DNA of 64,000 nt from Candidatus Limimorpha caballi (GTDB taxonomy: Bacteria > Bacteroidota > Bacteroidia > Bacteroidales > F082): NCBI GenBank assembly GCA_018064605.1, contig JAGHUX010000008.1:62001-126000 (forward strand), read 5' to 3'. Under the pieces are notes generated by a model that worked only from the letters and a program-made list of their open reading frames with translations, was not told the origin of the DNA and did not search any database. Positions 52,561-61,880 of this stretch are shown in pieces. The position numbers and the translations under genes are program-made. Position 1 is the first letter of the stretch; each line of letters starts with the position of its first letter.

Positions 52561-53964
52561 TTACAGCTTGAACGTTTCGCCCGGCTCCGGGACCACAATG
52601 TCCTTGAAGCCGTTTGTCCTGGCGAGATAATGCGCGTATTTCTCCTGGACGCCGCGCTCGCCGTGGACAATAAACACTTTTTTCACCTTCGACGAATCCT
52701 GACATTCAAGATAATGCGCCATCTCCTTGTAGTCGCCGTGACCGCTCAACGCGTCAATCCTGAAAATCTCGGCGTTGACCTTGTGCGGCATTCCGAAGAT
52801 AGAAATTTCCTTCTCTCCGCTTAAAAGTCTCGCGCCCAAAGTCGTAGGGGCGCAATAGCCGACACAAAGGATCGTATTTCTCTGATGGTCAATGCTGTTG
52901 GCGATATGGTGCTTCACACGGCCGGCCTCCATCATGCCCGAAGCCGAGATGATGATGCAAGGCTCCTTGGTCGCATTCAACGCTTTTGAGACATTGACGT
53001 TGGTGACATAACGGAGCGTGTTGAAGCCAAACGGGTCGTCGTCGTATTCAAGGACTTCCGCGACATCCTTGTTGAAGTCGTCGAGGTGCATCTTGAAAAT
53101 GGCGGTGGCGTTGGTCGCAAGCGGACTGTCAACATAAACCGGAATACGAGGCAGTTTCCCTTCGTTGTAGAAGTTATTCAGCAGATAAACAATCTCTTGC
53201 GTTCTGCCGATGGCGAACGACGGGATTATCAGTTTTCCCTTTTTCTCGACGCAGGTGTGATAGATGATGTCTAAAAATTTCTGTTCGGTGCCTGTTTTGT
53301 CCTCGTGGAGCCTGTCGCCGTAAGTGCTCTCGGTGATGAGATAATCGCATTGGAGAAAACGCGCCGGCGGTTTCAGCAGATAGTTGTGCTCACGCCCGAT
53401 GTCGCCGGTGTAGCCGATGTTCGTCACCTTGCCGTTCTCCTCTATTCTTATTGTGGCACAGGCACTTCCGAGCATGTGACCGGTGTTGTAGAACTTCACG
53501 CTGATGTCCTTGTCGATATAGAAACGGCGGTTCTGTTCTGTCGAGATAAACAGTTCCATGCACGCGCGGGCGTCCTTCTCGGTATAAATCGGCTCAATAG
53601 GTTTCTGCCCCTGACGCGAGCGTTTCTTATTGAACCAATGCACGTCGTTCTCCTGGATGAAACCGCTGTCGGGCAGCATTATCGAGCAGAGCTCACGTGT
53701 CGCATTGGTGCAGATGACCGAGCCGCGGAATCCTCTCTTGTAGAAATATGGTATCAGTCCCGAATGGTCGATGTGCGCGTGGGTCAAGATGATATGGTCG
53801 ATCTGTGTCGGGTCAACCATGATGTTACGGTTCATGGCATCAGTTTCAAGACCTTTTCCCTGAAACATCCCGCAATCAAGAAGTATTCTCTTGCCTTTGT
53901 CGGTGGTAATCAGATGCTTGCTTCCCGTGACCTCGCGTGCCGCACCGATAAACTTTATTTTCAT
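52561..53964 (-). CDS. Beta-CASP metallo-beta-lactamase-fold hydrolase (RNA-processing type)
   Basis: A 467-residue MBL-fold protein. IILTHAHIDHSGLIPY (about residues 58-73) is the HxHxDH zinc motif, then GHMLGSACATIRI and YTGDIGRE complete the metal site. The beta-CASP insert has SFAIGRTQEI and ISASGMMEAGRVKHH, and the C-terminal RMMBL part ALSGHGDYKEM and FIVHGE. Members are RNA nucleases of the CPSF73/RNase J superfamily; in bacteria the substrate of this type is not settled. It stands alone between two secreted-protein or envelope units. Confidence 0.9.
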   Translation of the reverse strand: MKIKFIGAAREVTGSKHLITTDKGKRILLDCGMFQGKGLETDAMNRNIMVDPTQIDHIILTHAHIDHSGLIPYFYKRGFRGSVICTNATRELCSIMLPDSGFIQENDVHWFNKKRSRQGQKPIEPIYTEKDARACMELFISTEQNRRFYIDKDISVKFYNTGHMLGSACATIRIEENGKVTNIGYTGDIGREHNYLLKPPARFLQCDYLITESTYGDRLHEDKTGTEQKFLDIIYHTCVEKKGKLIIPSFAIGRTQEIVYLLNNFYNEGKLPRIPVYVDSPLATNATAIFKMHLDDFNKDVAEVLEYDDDPFGFNTLRYVTNVNVSKALNATKEPCIIISASGMMEAGRVKHHIANSIDHQRNTILCVGYCAPTTLGARLLSGEKEISIFGMPHKVNAEIFRIDALSGHGDYKEMAHYLECQDSSKVKKVFIVHGERGVQEKYAHYLARTNGFKDIVVPEPGETFKL

Positions 53965-53977
53965 AATTTTATCTTAT

Positions 53978-54604
53978 TCATTTGACATTGATTTTCTTTA
54001 CGATATTCCCGTTTTCAGTCAAGATACTGATAAAATACATTCCGCTTCCGAATGAACCTAAGTCAAGTGAAACTTCGTCATTTTCAACGTCTTTAACCAA
54101 AAACATCTGACCGAGTGAGTTGAAGACTTCAATTCCATTCATCATTTCGGCCTTGACGACTACCTTGCCAGATGTCGGGTTCGGATAGATCTGAACATTT
54201 TTCGTGGCATTTTCATCTACAGCCGTGAGTTCAACCACTGTTTCCACCGGTTCAGATTCGCAGCCATCGTTATATATCGCTATGACTTTGTAGTAATAAT
54301 AACCTGGCTCTTCAATGATGTCAAGTGCTTCATAATGTGACATAAACGGCACATTGACAATACGTTTTATCATTTCAAACTCATCGTCATCGGTGGCCTT
54401 ATACACTTCAAATCTGTCAAGGTCACTTTCATAATCCGCCTTGTCCCAGGCGAGGCGGACATAGAATTCATTGTCTTCCCAATAGCAATCGTATTCAAAA
54501 TTTTCAGGCGACGGGCAAGATTCATCAAGATTAGATTTTAATCCCTGCGCGAATGCCAACTGCATGAACATCATGCAAAAAGCCAATAACTGTATTTTCT
54601 TCAT
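53978..54604 (-). CDS. Small secreted FN3-like protein with T9SS sorting domain
   Basis: A 208-residue protein (start ATG 54604, MKKIQLLAFCMMFMQLAFAQ signal peptide). One FN3-like domain (about residues 35-120, WDKADYESDLDRFEVYKATDDD ... YYYKVIAIYNDGCESEP) is followed by a T9SS type A domain, VQIYPNPTSGKVVVKAEMMNGIEV, ending GMYFISILTENGNIVKKINVK. It is almost just a binding domain plus sorting signal. Promoter TATCTTTG at 54622-54629, only 5 bp beyond the terminator of the protease gene upstream. Confidence 0.82.
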   Translation of the reverse strand: MKKIQLLAFCMMFMQLAFAQGLKSNLDESCPSPENFEYDCYWEDNEFYVRLAWDKADYESDLDRFEVYKATDDDEFEMIKRIVNVPFMSHYEALDIIEEPGYYYYKVIAIYNDGCESEPVETVVELTAVDENATKNVQIYPNPTSGKVVVKAEMMNGIEVFNSLGQMFLVKDVENDEVSLDLGSFGSGMYFISILTENGNIVKKINVK

Positions 54605-54621
54605 TTTGCAAAATATTTGCG

Positions 54622-54629
54622 CAAAGATA
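54622..54629 (-). promoter_or_regulatory. -7 box (TATCTTTG) of the small T9SS protein
   Basis: TATCTTTG on the minus strand, 18 bp before the ATG at 54604 and directly behind the T-run of the preceding terminator. Confidence 0.6.
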
Positions 54630-54633
54630 AACA

Positions 54634-54663
54634 AAAAAAGGACGCCGACAATCGACGTCCTTT
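54634..54663 (-). terminator. Terminator of the R-gingipain-like gene
   Basis: AAAGGACG(TCGA)...CGTCCTTT stem with TTG loop and a T7 run on the minus strand, 23 bp after the stop. Closely resembles the terminator at 58185. Confidence 0.8.
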
Positions 54664-54685
54664 AATATTTTCAAATAATTTACAA

Positions 54686-57600
54686 TTATTTTACAATGAC
54701 TTTGCGGACTGAAGTGTTGCCGTTGGCGACAACTTTCAAAATGTACATTCCGTTGAGGCCGCTGACGTTGAGCTGTGCCTCGCCGTTGGCGTTGCCGCTC
54801 ATCACTACCTGGCCGATGCTGTTGACAAGCTGATATTCGACCTGACCGTTTGAGACGATGTTGAGGACGTTCTCGGCCGGGTTAGGATAAATCATGAAGC
54901 TGGTTTCGTTTTCTTCAACACCCGTGTAATCCATGTCGATCTGCACTGCTGCCGGCATTGACTCGCCTTCTGCATACACTGCGATGACCATGTAAGTGTA
55001 TGAACCTTCAACAAGCTCTTCATCGACAAATGTCGTCTCCGTGAGAGCATCAGCCACGATGGTGCCATTGCGCTTGACGATGTATGAGAGCGCGTTTTCA
55101 GGGGCATCCCATGTGACGACAGCATTATGACCGTCGGCAATTGCTTCGAGGTTCGTGACAGGATTCAAGACGACCGAGCCGCCGCCGCAGTTGACGTCAA
55201 ATTCACATACGACGCCCGCGGACGGAGTGCCGCTGCTTGCATAAATCTGCTCACCGCCTTCGTATTCGATCTCGAATGAACATTCACTATTGTATGAACC
55301 AGAGACAAATGAGACCGTGACATGAACGCCGCTGCCGATTTCGAGTGTGTAGTCGGCGGAATTACCCGTAGATATTGTCAGGTCTTCCTGTGGTGTGCCA
55401 TCGCTGTAAACGACGCGAAGTTTTGCACCGTTCCAGCCGTCGCCCCAGCTGTCGTGGAGATGGAACAGAACGTTGCATGAGTTCTTCAACACACCTTCGC
55501 CTTCCGCCGAGACTTCATTGTCAGCAACCAATGTGAACACAAGAGGAATCTGTTCCGTTGAAGGGCAATCCCCATCGATATTGACGTTGAACACAGCCGT
55601 ACCCGTTCCTTCGGCTTCGATGGTGCCGATTTGGAATGTCTCGCTGTCAAATGTCACGTACTCGCTTGTTGACGAGATTGTCACGACAGCGTTTGTCGCC
55701 ATGTAATGACCTGTGTTCTTGAAGTTGGCGACAACAGTTGAAGTTGTGCCAGGCTCATAGCTGCCTGCGAACTGGAAGCTGTCGAAGCCAATGATAGGAG
55801 CACCTATTGTAATAATGGCCTTGCCTGTCCACGTCTCTGAGCCGCATGTCATTGTGACATCAATCTTAATCTTTGTGCCATCGGCGACACCTGCCGCAAT
55901 CGTGTATGCGAACTCATTTGTCAAGGTGGCTGTCTCATCCGCTGCGATGACTTCCAAAGTGCCTTCGTTGTCAGTGAATGTGATATCACTGCTTTCGCTG
56001 CTCAATGTGACTGTTGTCACACCCGATGTCGGGTCAACGCCGACGTTCTTGAACGACATGCTCATGTGTTGTTCTTCAACAACCGGCACGTTAGCTGGAG
56101 TGTATGAAACGACAGAGACGAAAGCGCCTTCTGCCGGAAGGACTTCAACAGGAATCACTTCTGTTACCTTGTTGTATCCCATGACTGTGAGTGTGAGGGT
56201 CTCAACCGCATTCAAGGCCGGGAACTCTAATGTCGCCGAGCCGCCAATAATCTTTGCCGATGCGACGACACCTTCTTCGTTTGTCAATGTTGCGATGCCA
56301 TATTCAGCTTCAGCTGAAATTTCAAGTGAACTCATGCCAATCATCAAAACTGAAGGATTGAGAGTGACGTTCATGTCGGTCGGGTTGGCTGTTCTGACCA
56401 TCAATGTCGGGTCGCCGAAGAGAATCCATGTGTCGTGGCATTCGGTGTCACCGCTCTTGTCGATGACGCTCATGTTACCGTTCAAAGAAGCGCCTGCGAG
56501 TGTGTGGTTGTACATGTCAGCTCCGCTCCATTCCGTCAAGATGTTCACCATCTCGTCCTGACCATACATTGGTGGGACCCATGGCTGTGACATCCACGAG
56601 AACATGCCGCCGATGGCACCTGTAGGTGCACCTGTCGAGTTGTCGGTCGCACGCATCCATGCCTCTGCGAAGCACTCCGAACCATAGTTGAACTGGCCGT
56701 TTTCGCAAGCCACCGACCAGACTACAGGCCACATGTTGTCGTTCACCAAAGCGTTGACGTTACTGTTGCTGTAGGAAGCGACGCCCCAGCTTGTCGGTGA
56801 ACCGTGGTTGCAGTAGTTGATGATGCTGATGCCTTCGTTGATTGTCGCGCTGATTGTAGCCTGTGACGCGTCACCGCCGCTGCCGCCGTGATGTTCTGTG
56901 ACCTGTGAATATGTGTAATGAAGAAGTGTGTCGCGGATGAGGTCGATGTGACGGTAGTCATCTTCGCCATAGTGACCTGAACCTGCGCCGTAGTAGCCGA
57001 TGCCCATGCCTTTGTCAACCCATGTGACATCACTCTGAAGATCACGCTCGTAGAGAAGAACCTTTGCGACATGATTGGCCAAGTGAGCGTCTGTCTCAAC
57101 CGAGAAACGTCCGACAAAGACCTCCGGATAATGGTCGGAGCCTTCAATCTGGCCAAACCAGTTGTCTGAACGTTCGCCACTTACTGCATGCGGTGTGATA
57201 TGTGCATAGTCGCCGACAAACAAAACATAGGCGAGGTTGTGTTCCGGGTCGTTGTACATGTTCGTGATGTAATTCTTGATGCCGGTGTCGTTGTTGCCAC
57301 CGGCTTCTGTCACGCTCACCATCGTTGTCGGACGGCCTGACTGGTTCTTCCAGTTGACGAACTCTTCCATTCCCGCCACGAACTGGTCTGCGCAGATGAC
57401 GAGCATCTCGCCGCCGTCTTCAACGAAAGGATAAGCCTTGGCTGCATCGTCGAAGTTGATGAAACGACGGCTGTAGGAAGCCTTGAACTCCGGAGTGGTC
57501 TTAACAACATTGCTCTTGCGGGCCGACTTCTGGTTCACGCCGTTGTTGCTGACCTTCGTCATGGCTATTGTCATGCTTGTATAGACACGCAATGTCTTTG

Positions 57601-58135
57601 TGACAGGGTTGTAAGCGAACGGACGGGCCAAGATGTTCTGGCCGCGGAAGTCTCTTATGATGTACGGAGCGTCGAGTGAAGCCTGTGCCGCCGGCCAGAA
57701 AGCGTCCTGCTGGTACATCGCGCCGTAGGTGTAAGGCACATCTTCAGGGTTGATTTGACGGCTGAAGTTGCCTTTTGAAGGAGCGACCTCGACATTCTCG
57801 AAATCGACATACTTTGAATTGATAACGTTCACGTTCATCTCTGCCATGTCACCAATCATGACCGGGATGACTTCGTATGGAAGCTGCGGGGCACCTGCCT
57901 CAAGTTCCAAAGCCATCTTACCTGCACTGACAGTCACCTGCGTGCCGTTTGGTGTCTTGACATTCGTTGTGTAGAAACCGCCGAGTTCAAAGTTCACGAC
58001 GACTTCCTTTTCTGATGATGAAACCAGTGTCGCCACCGGTGCGGCCGGGGAATCCTTTGTGATTCCGTGCCATTCCTGTGCTATTCCCATGAAAGAGAAT
58101 AACATAAGGACTACTGTTAATACATATTTTCTCAT
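54686..58135 (-). CDS. R-gingipain-like C25 cysteine protease, T9SS-secreted
   Basis: A 1149-residue protease (ATG 58135; signal peptide MRKYVLTVVLMLFSFMGIAQ). A C25 propeptide covers about 20-235. The catalytic domain keeps the RgpB order: FVNWKNQ, DHYPEVFVGRFS, His444 in NYCNHGS, Cys477 in WSVACENG, GDPTLMVRT. Asp393 in GEDDYRH aligns with the Arg-binding Asp163 of RgpB and Trp519 with Trp284, so Arg-Xaa cleavage is predicted. After it come Ig-like domains, a HDSWGDGWNG domain (about 930-1010), FN3 and a T9SS type A domain (IYPNPAENVLNI ... VRKVIVK). Promoter TATATTTG at 58171. Confidence 0.9.
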   Translation of the reverse strand: MRKYVLTVVLMLFSFMGIAQEWHGITKDSPAAPVATLVSSSEKEVVVNFELGGFYTTNVKTPNGTQVTVSAGKMALELEAGAPQLPYEVIPVMIGDMAEMNVNVINSKYVDFENVEVAPSKGNFSRQINPEDVPYTYGAMYQQDAFWPAAQASLDAPYIIRDFRGQNILARPFAYNPVTKTLRVYTSMTIAMTKVSNNGVNQKSARKSNVVKTTPEFKASYSRRFINFDDAAKAYPFVEDGGEMLVICADQFVAGMEEFVNWKNQSGRPTTMVSVTEAGGNNDTGIKNYITNMYNDPEHNLAYVLFVGDYAHITPHAVSGERSDNWFGQIEGSDHYPEVFVGRFSVETDAHLANHVAKVLLYERDLQSDVTWVDKGMGIGYYGAGSGHYGEDDYRHIDLIRDTLLHYTYSQVTEHHGGSGGDASQATISATINEGISIINYCNHGSPTSWGVASYSNSNVNALVNDNMWPVVWSVACENGQFNYGSECFAEAWMRATDNSTGAPTGAIGGMFSWMSQPWVPPMYGQDEMVNILTEWSGADMYNHTLAGASLNGNMSVIDKSGDTECHDTWILFGDPTLMVRTANPTDMNVTLNPSVLMIGMSSLEISAEAEYGIATLTNEEGVVASAKIIGGSATLEFPALNAVETLTLTVMGYNKVTEVIPVEVLPAEGAFVSVVSYTPANVPVVEEQHMSMSFKNVGVDPTSGVTTVTLSSESSDITFTDNEGTLEVIAADETATLTNEFAYTIAAGVADGTKIKIDVTMTCGSETWTGKAIITIGAPIIGFDSFQFAGSYEPGTTSTVVANFKNTGHYMATNAVVTISSTSEYVTFDSETFQIGTIEAEGTGTAVFNVNIDGDCPSTEQIPLVFTLVADNEVSAEGEGVLKNSCNVLFHLHDSWGDGWNGAKLRVVYSDGTPQEDLTISTGNSADYTLEIGSGVHVTVSFVSGSYNSECSFEIEYEGGEQIYASSGTPSAGVVCEFDVNCGGGSVVLNPVTNLEAIADGHNAVVTWDAPENALSYIVKRNGTIVADALTETTFVDEELVEGSYTYMVIAVYAEGESMPAAVQIDMDYTGVEENETSFMIYPNPAENVLNIVSNGQVEYQLVNSIGQVVMSGNANGEAQLNVSGLNGMYILKVVANGNTSVRKVIVK

Positions 58136-58170
58136 ATTATTAAAAAATTTGAAGTTTACATTTTTGGGCG

Positions 58171-58178
58171 CAAATATA
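58171..58178 (-). promoter_or_regulatory. -7 box (TATATTTG) of the R-gingipain-like gene
   Basis: TATATTTG on the minus strand, 35 bp before the ATG at 58135; it directly follows the T-run of the preceding terminator and decides against a longer frame from 58234. Confidence 0.6.
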
Positions 58179-58184
58179 CATAAA

Positions 58185-58215
58185 AAAAGGACGCCGACAA
58201 CCGACGTCCCAGATT
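58185..58215 (-). terminator. Terminator of the K-gingipain-like gene
   Basis: GGACG(TCGG)...CGTCC stem with a T-run on the minus strand, 21 bp after the stop at 58236; near copy of the terminator at 54634. Confidence 0.75.
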
Positions 58216-58235
58216 TTTTTTGAAATAATTTCAAA

Positions 58236-61200
58236 TTACTTTACAATGACCTTGCGGACTGATGTATTTCCGTCTGCAACAACCTTCAAGATGTACATGC
58301 CGTTGAGGCTGCTGACGTTGAGTTGTGCCTCGCCGTTTGCGTTGCCGCTCATCACGACCTGGCCGATGCTGTTGACAAGCTGATATTCGACCTGACCGTT
58401 TGAGACGATGTTGAGAACGTTCTCGGCCGGGTTAGGATAGATCATGAAGTTAGTTTCGTTTTCTTCAACACCCGTGTAATCCATGTCGATCTGCACTGCT
58501 GCCGGCATTGACTCGCCATCTGCATACACTGCGATGACCATGTAAGTGTATGAACCTTCAACAAGCTCTTCATCGACAAATGTTGTCTCTGTGAGAGCGT
58601 CAGCCACGACGGTGCCGTTACGCTTGACGATGTATGAGAGCGCGTTTTCAGGAGCGTCCCATGTCACGACAGCATTGTGGCCGTCGGCGATTGCTGCGAG
58701 GTTTGTGACAGGATCCAAGATGATAGGAGTTTCACCCGCACAGTTGACGTCAAATTCGCACGCGACACCCTGAACTGGTGTGCCACTGCTTGCGTAAATC
58801 TGCTCGCCGCCTTCATATTCAATCTCAAATGATGTCTCGGATGCATACTGACCGACCTGGAACGTCACTGTTGTATGAACGCCAGACCCGATTTCGAGAG
58901 TGTAGTCGGCGGAATTACCTGAAGAAATCGTGAGGTCTTGTGACGGTGTGCCGTCGCTGAATGAGACGACAAGTTTGCAGCCGTTCCAGCCGTCACCCCA
59001 GCTGTCGTGGAGATGGAACACGACATTGCAGGTGTTCTTCATCACGCCTTCGCCTTCTGCTGACACTTCATTGTCGGCTGTGAGGGTGAATGTCAGAGGC
59101 AGCTGTTCCGTTGTCGGGCATGACGAGTCAACAGTAACATAGAACAATGCCGTGCCTTCGCCGCCGACTTCGATTGTGCCGACGTTGAATTCTGTCTGTG
59201 CAAATGAGAGATATGAGCTTGCGCTTGAGATTGTCACAACGGCGTTGTTTGCCATGTAGTGACCTTTGTTCTCGAATTTAGCTATGACAGGATATGTCTC
59301 GCCCGGTTCGAAGAGGCCGGCCCACTGGAAGCCCACGTAGTTGACGATAGGAGCGCCGACGACGACAGTGGCCTTGCCAGCCCATGTGTCAGAACCGCAT
59401 GTTGATGTCACATTGATGGTGATCTTTGTATTGTCAGCAACGCCAGGAGCCACGATGAATGAGAACTCGTCTGCCAATTCAATTGTCTCATCAGGATTGA
59501 TGGTGCCGAACGAACCTTCACCATCGACAATTGTGAGGTTGGCATCGTCGCATGTGAGGACGACGTTTGTCGTGCCTGTTGTCGGGTCTGCGCCGACGTT
59601 CTTGAATGTGATTGACATTGACTGTTCCTCGTTGCAAGGGACGTTGCCAGGAGTGAAGCTGTTGACCGAGATGAATGGGCCTTCCATTGCAGCGGCCGGG
59701 ATTGTCTCGATGCTCGGGATGCAGTTCGGGTGTGTGACGCAGATTGTCACATCGCCGCCGCTTGTGATAGGTGTCAAAGCGATGTTTGTCGTGCCTGACT
59801 CGTCGATAGTGCCGGCGCCGTAGAGGACACCGTCCTTTGAGATGCCGACGTATGAGCCTGGTTCAGCCGAGACCTCGAAGAAATCCATGCCGATAGGGAG
59901 AATCGGGAGATGGCTGACGTCGTTGGCGACAGGCTGTATTCTATACGGGAGGACAGAGCCGTCACCGAGGACGTGGTAGGCTTCCCAGCAGTAGAGGGTC
60001 GCGACGTGCAATTCATAGCCGAGTGCGCCTGCTGCATTGCCGGCGAGGTTGCCGACGTACGGGATGGCGCAGACTGTGTTGTATGCGTTGTCTGTCCAGA
60101 TGGCGTCGTAGCAGCCGAATGTCGTCTCTTCGTATGAAGGCATCGTGCCGTCAGCGCGGCTTGTGGCACCGACTGCGAAATAGTAGTCGTTGAGCCAGTA
60201 TGTTGAAGGGCATGAGCCGATGTAAGCGTAGGCGGCTTTGTTCTCTGCGCGGACCATTGTCTCACCGAAGCACGCGCCCGAGATGCCCCAGTCGGCAGCC
60301 TGGCAGCAGTTGCCCATTGCGAGGAAGTACTTGTCGGTGTTTGTCAAGTTGTTGACATCGCTGTTTGTCAGGCTCGGGCCAGCCCAGCTTGTATTTGAAC
60401 CGTGCGCCGTGTAGTTCACGAAGCCGACACCAGAGTTGAGGTGGCTGTAGCAGTTTGTATATGTGCCATGGCTGTATTCATAGACGTTGGCAAAGCCGTG
60501 GTCTGTGTTGTAGTAGTAGTTAGTGGCGTACCAGATAGCCGGTCTGCCCACTCTGACACCCCAGCCGCTGTCTTCACCGGCGATGAGGAGCACGTTGCCG
60601 AGGTAGCTCGGGTCCGGCATCGTCAGCTGCTCGTACTGCAACGACTTGTTGATCATCGCCTGGAACTGCGCGACGTTTTCAGCAGGGAAACGGCTGTGGA
60701 ACATCTCCGGGAACTCGTCACCGTCGATACTCATATAGTTGAGGTCTGACACGCAGTCTGTCGTAGCCTGGCTCGCTGTCTTTGATGGAGCGACCTGGTC
60801 CTTGTCGCCAACGATCATGACGAACGTGGGAGCTTCCTCGTTGTACTTGCTTGTGATGAAGCTCTTGATAGAAGCGGCTGATGTGCCTACCGCCGACTCG
60901 TCCGTGTAATGGACATCCATGTAGAATCCCTTCATGGTCTTCCATGCGATCCATTCTTCCATTGCAGCCTCGAACATGCGGTTGGCGACGACCAGCATCT
61001 TGACAGGTGACTGCCAGAGGTCAGGGTGCTCGTCATAGATGTCGTTGATGGCGCGGCTGTTGAAGAACTGCGAGTAGATTGTCGTGTAGTACGGGCTGAA
61101 CGTGCGCGCGAACTCGCCGTAAGCGACTGTCTCGTCATAGTCGGCGAAGCTGACTTCAACCTCGATGTCGTTATGCACTCTGATCGTGTTGCTTGCTGCA

Positions 61201-61757
61201 TCGTATTCAACAGGATTGATCGTCAATGCGCCGACCTGGATGCCACGCATCGTCCCTTCGATGGCGAAGTTGTAGATCGGGCGTTCAGCGAAGCCGCGGA
61301 GGTTGTAGGCCTTCTCGTTGTATGAGAACGGGATGTCTTCCGGCTTCTGGTCTTTTCTCAACGGGATCTGCATCGGGGCGACCGTGCTGATGCCGTAGTC
61401 TGAAAGGTTATAGACTGTCGTTGTGTAGTTCTTCACTGTCACCTTGACGTCTTTCACGCCGAACGGGACGGCGATGAGCTTGTTGGCCGTCGGGAGGCTC
61501 GGGTCTCCGATGTTGCCGGCCTGGTATGTGTTGTCCATCGTAAGTGCGGAGAACACACCTTTCTCTGTTGTGACATTCTGGCTCTCAATGCTGTTGAATG
61601 AGAACGTTGCCGAGAATCCACTTGCGGTTACGTTTGTAGCCTCTTGTGCACCCTTCATCTGTGGGTTGAGGTCGATACGACCCTGTGCAAATGTCTGGAA
61701 ACCGAACAATACGGCCACCATGGCAATCGCGAGTTTTCTGAGTTGATTTTTTCTCAT
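58236..61757 (-). CDS. K-gingipain-like C25 cysteine protease, T9SS-secreted
   Basis: A 1173-residue protease. A signal peptide (to about residue 25) and C25 propeptide (to about 240) precede a catalytic domain that follows Kgp closely: WKTMKGFYMDVHYTDES, then FVNYTAHGSNTSWAG, LTNTDKYFLAMGNCC, and CWEAYHVLGDGSVLPYR. Asp396, His452 and Cys485 align with Kgp Asp388, His444 and Cys477. Thr450 and Asp524 align with Thr442 and Asp516 of the Kgp Lys pocket, so Lys-Xaa cleavage is predicted. The C-terminus has the same HDSWGDGWNG, FN3 and T9SS modules as its neighbour. Divided from it by one terminator-promoter pair. Confidence 0.92.
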   Translation of the reverse strand: MRKNQLRKLAIAMVAVLFGFQTFAQGRIDLNPQMKGAQEATNVTASGFSATFSFNSIESQNVTTEKGVFSALTMDNTYQAGNIGDPSLPTANKLIAVPFGVKDVKVTVKNYTTTVYNLSDYGISTVAPMQIPLRKDQKPEDIPFSYNEKAYNLRGFAERPIYNFAIEGTMRGIQVGALTINPVEYDAASNTIRVHNDIEVEVSFADYDETVAYGEFARTFSPYYTTIYSQFFNSRAINDIYDEHPDLWQSPVKMLVVANRMFEAAMEEWIAWKTMKGFYMDVHYTDESAVGTSAASIKSFITSKYNEEAPTFVMIVGDKDQVAPSKTASQATTDCVSDLNYMSIDGDEFPEMFHSRFPAENVAQFQAMINKSLQYEQLTMPDPSYLGNVLLIAGEDSGWGVRVGRPAIWYATNYYYNTDHGFANVYEYSHGTYTNCYSHLNSGVGFVNYTAHGSNTSWAGPSLTNSDVNNLTNTDKYFLAMGNCCQAADWGISGACFGETMVRAENKAAYAYIGSCPSTYWLNDYYFAVGATSRADGTMPSYEETTFGCYDAIWTDNAYNTVCAIPYVGNLAGNAAGALGYELHVATLYCWEAYHVLGDGSVLPYRIQPVANDVSHLPILPIGMDFFEVSAEPGSYVGISKDGVLYGAGTIDESGTTNIALTPITSGGDVTICVTHPNCIPSIETIPAAAMEGPFISVNSFTPGNVPCNEEQSMSITFKNVGADPTTGTTNVVLTCDDANLTIVDGEGSFGTINPDETIELADEFSFIVAPGVADNTKITINVTSTCGSDTWAGKATVVVGAPIVNYVGFQWAGLFEPGETYPVIAKFENKGHYMANNAVVTISSASSYLSFAQTEFNVGTIEVGGEGTALFYVTVDSSCPTTEQLPLTFTLTADNEVSAEGEGVMKNTCNVVFHLHDSWGDGWNGCKLVVSFSDGTPSQDLTISSGNSADYTLEIGSGVHTTVTFQVGQYASETSFEIEYEGGEQIYASSGTPVQGVACEFDVNCAGETPIILDPVTNLAAIADGHNAVVTWDAPENALSYIVKRNGTVVADALTETTFVDEELVEGSYTYMVIAVYADGESMPAAVQIDMDYTGVEENETNFMIYPNPAENVLNIVSNGQVEYQLVNSIGQVVMSGNANGEAQLNVSSLNGMYILKVVADGNTSVRKVIVK

Positions 61758-61799
61758 TTTTTTAAAAAATTAATGAATATTAAAAATTAATTGTAATTT

Positions 61800-61880
61800 T
61801 CCAATTACTTGTTTTAGGAGTTTCAGGTTTTCAAGTCCTAAATACCTTAAACTCCTAATCACCTAATTACCTAATCACCT
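61800..61880. repeat. Short imperfect 8-9 bp tandem repeats (CCTAATCA family)
   Basis: The gap between the two minus-strand secreted-protein genes contains CCTAAATACCTTAAACTCCTAATCACCTAATTACCTAATCACCTGATG-type units with periods of 8-9 bp. It resembles the array at 15655. It lies in the leader region of the K-gingipain-like gene, for which I find no clear promoter box. Confidence 0.6.
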
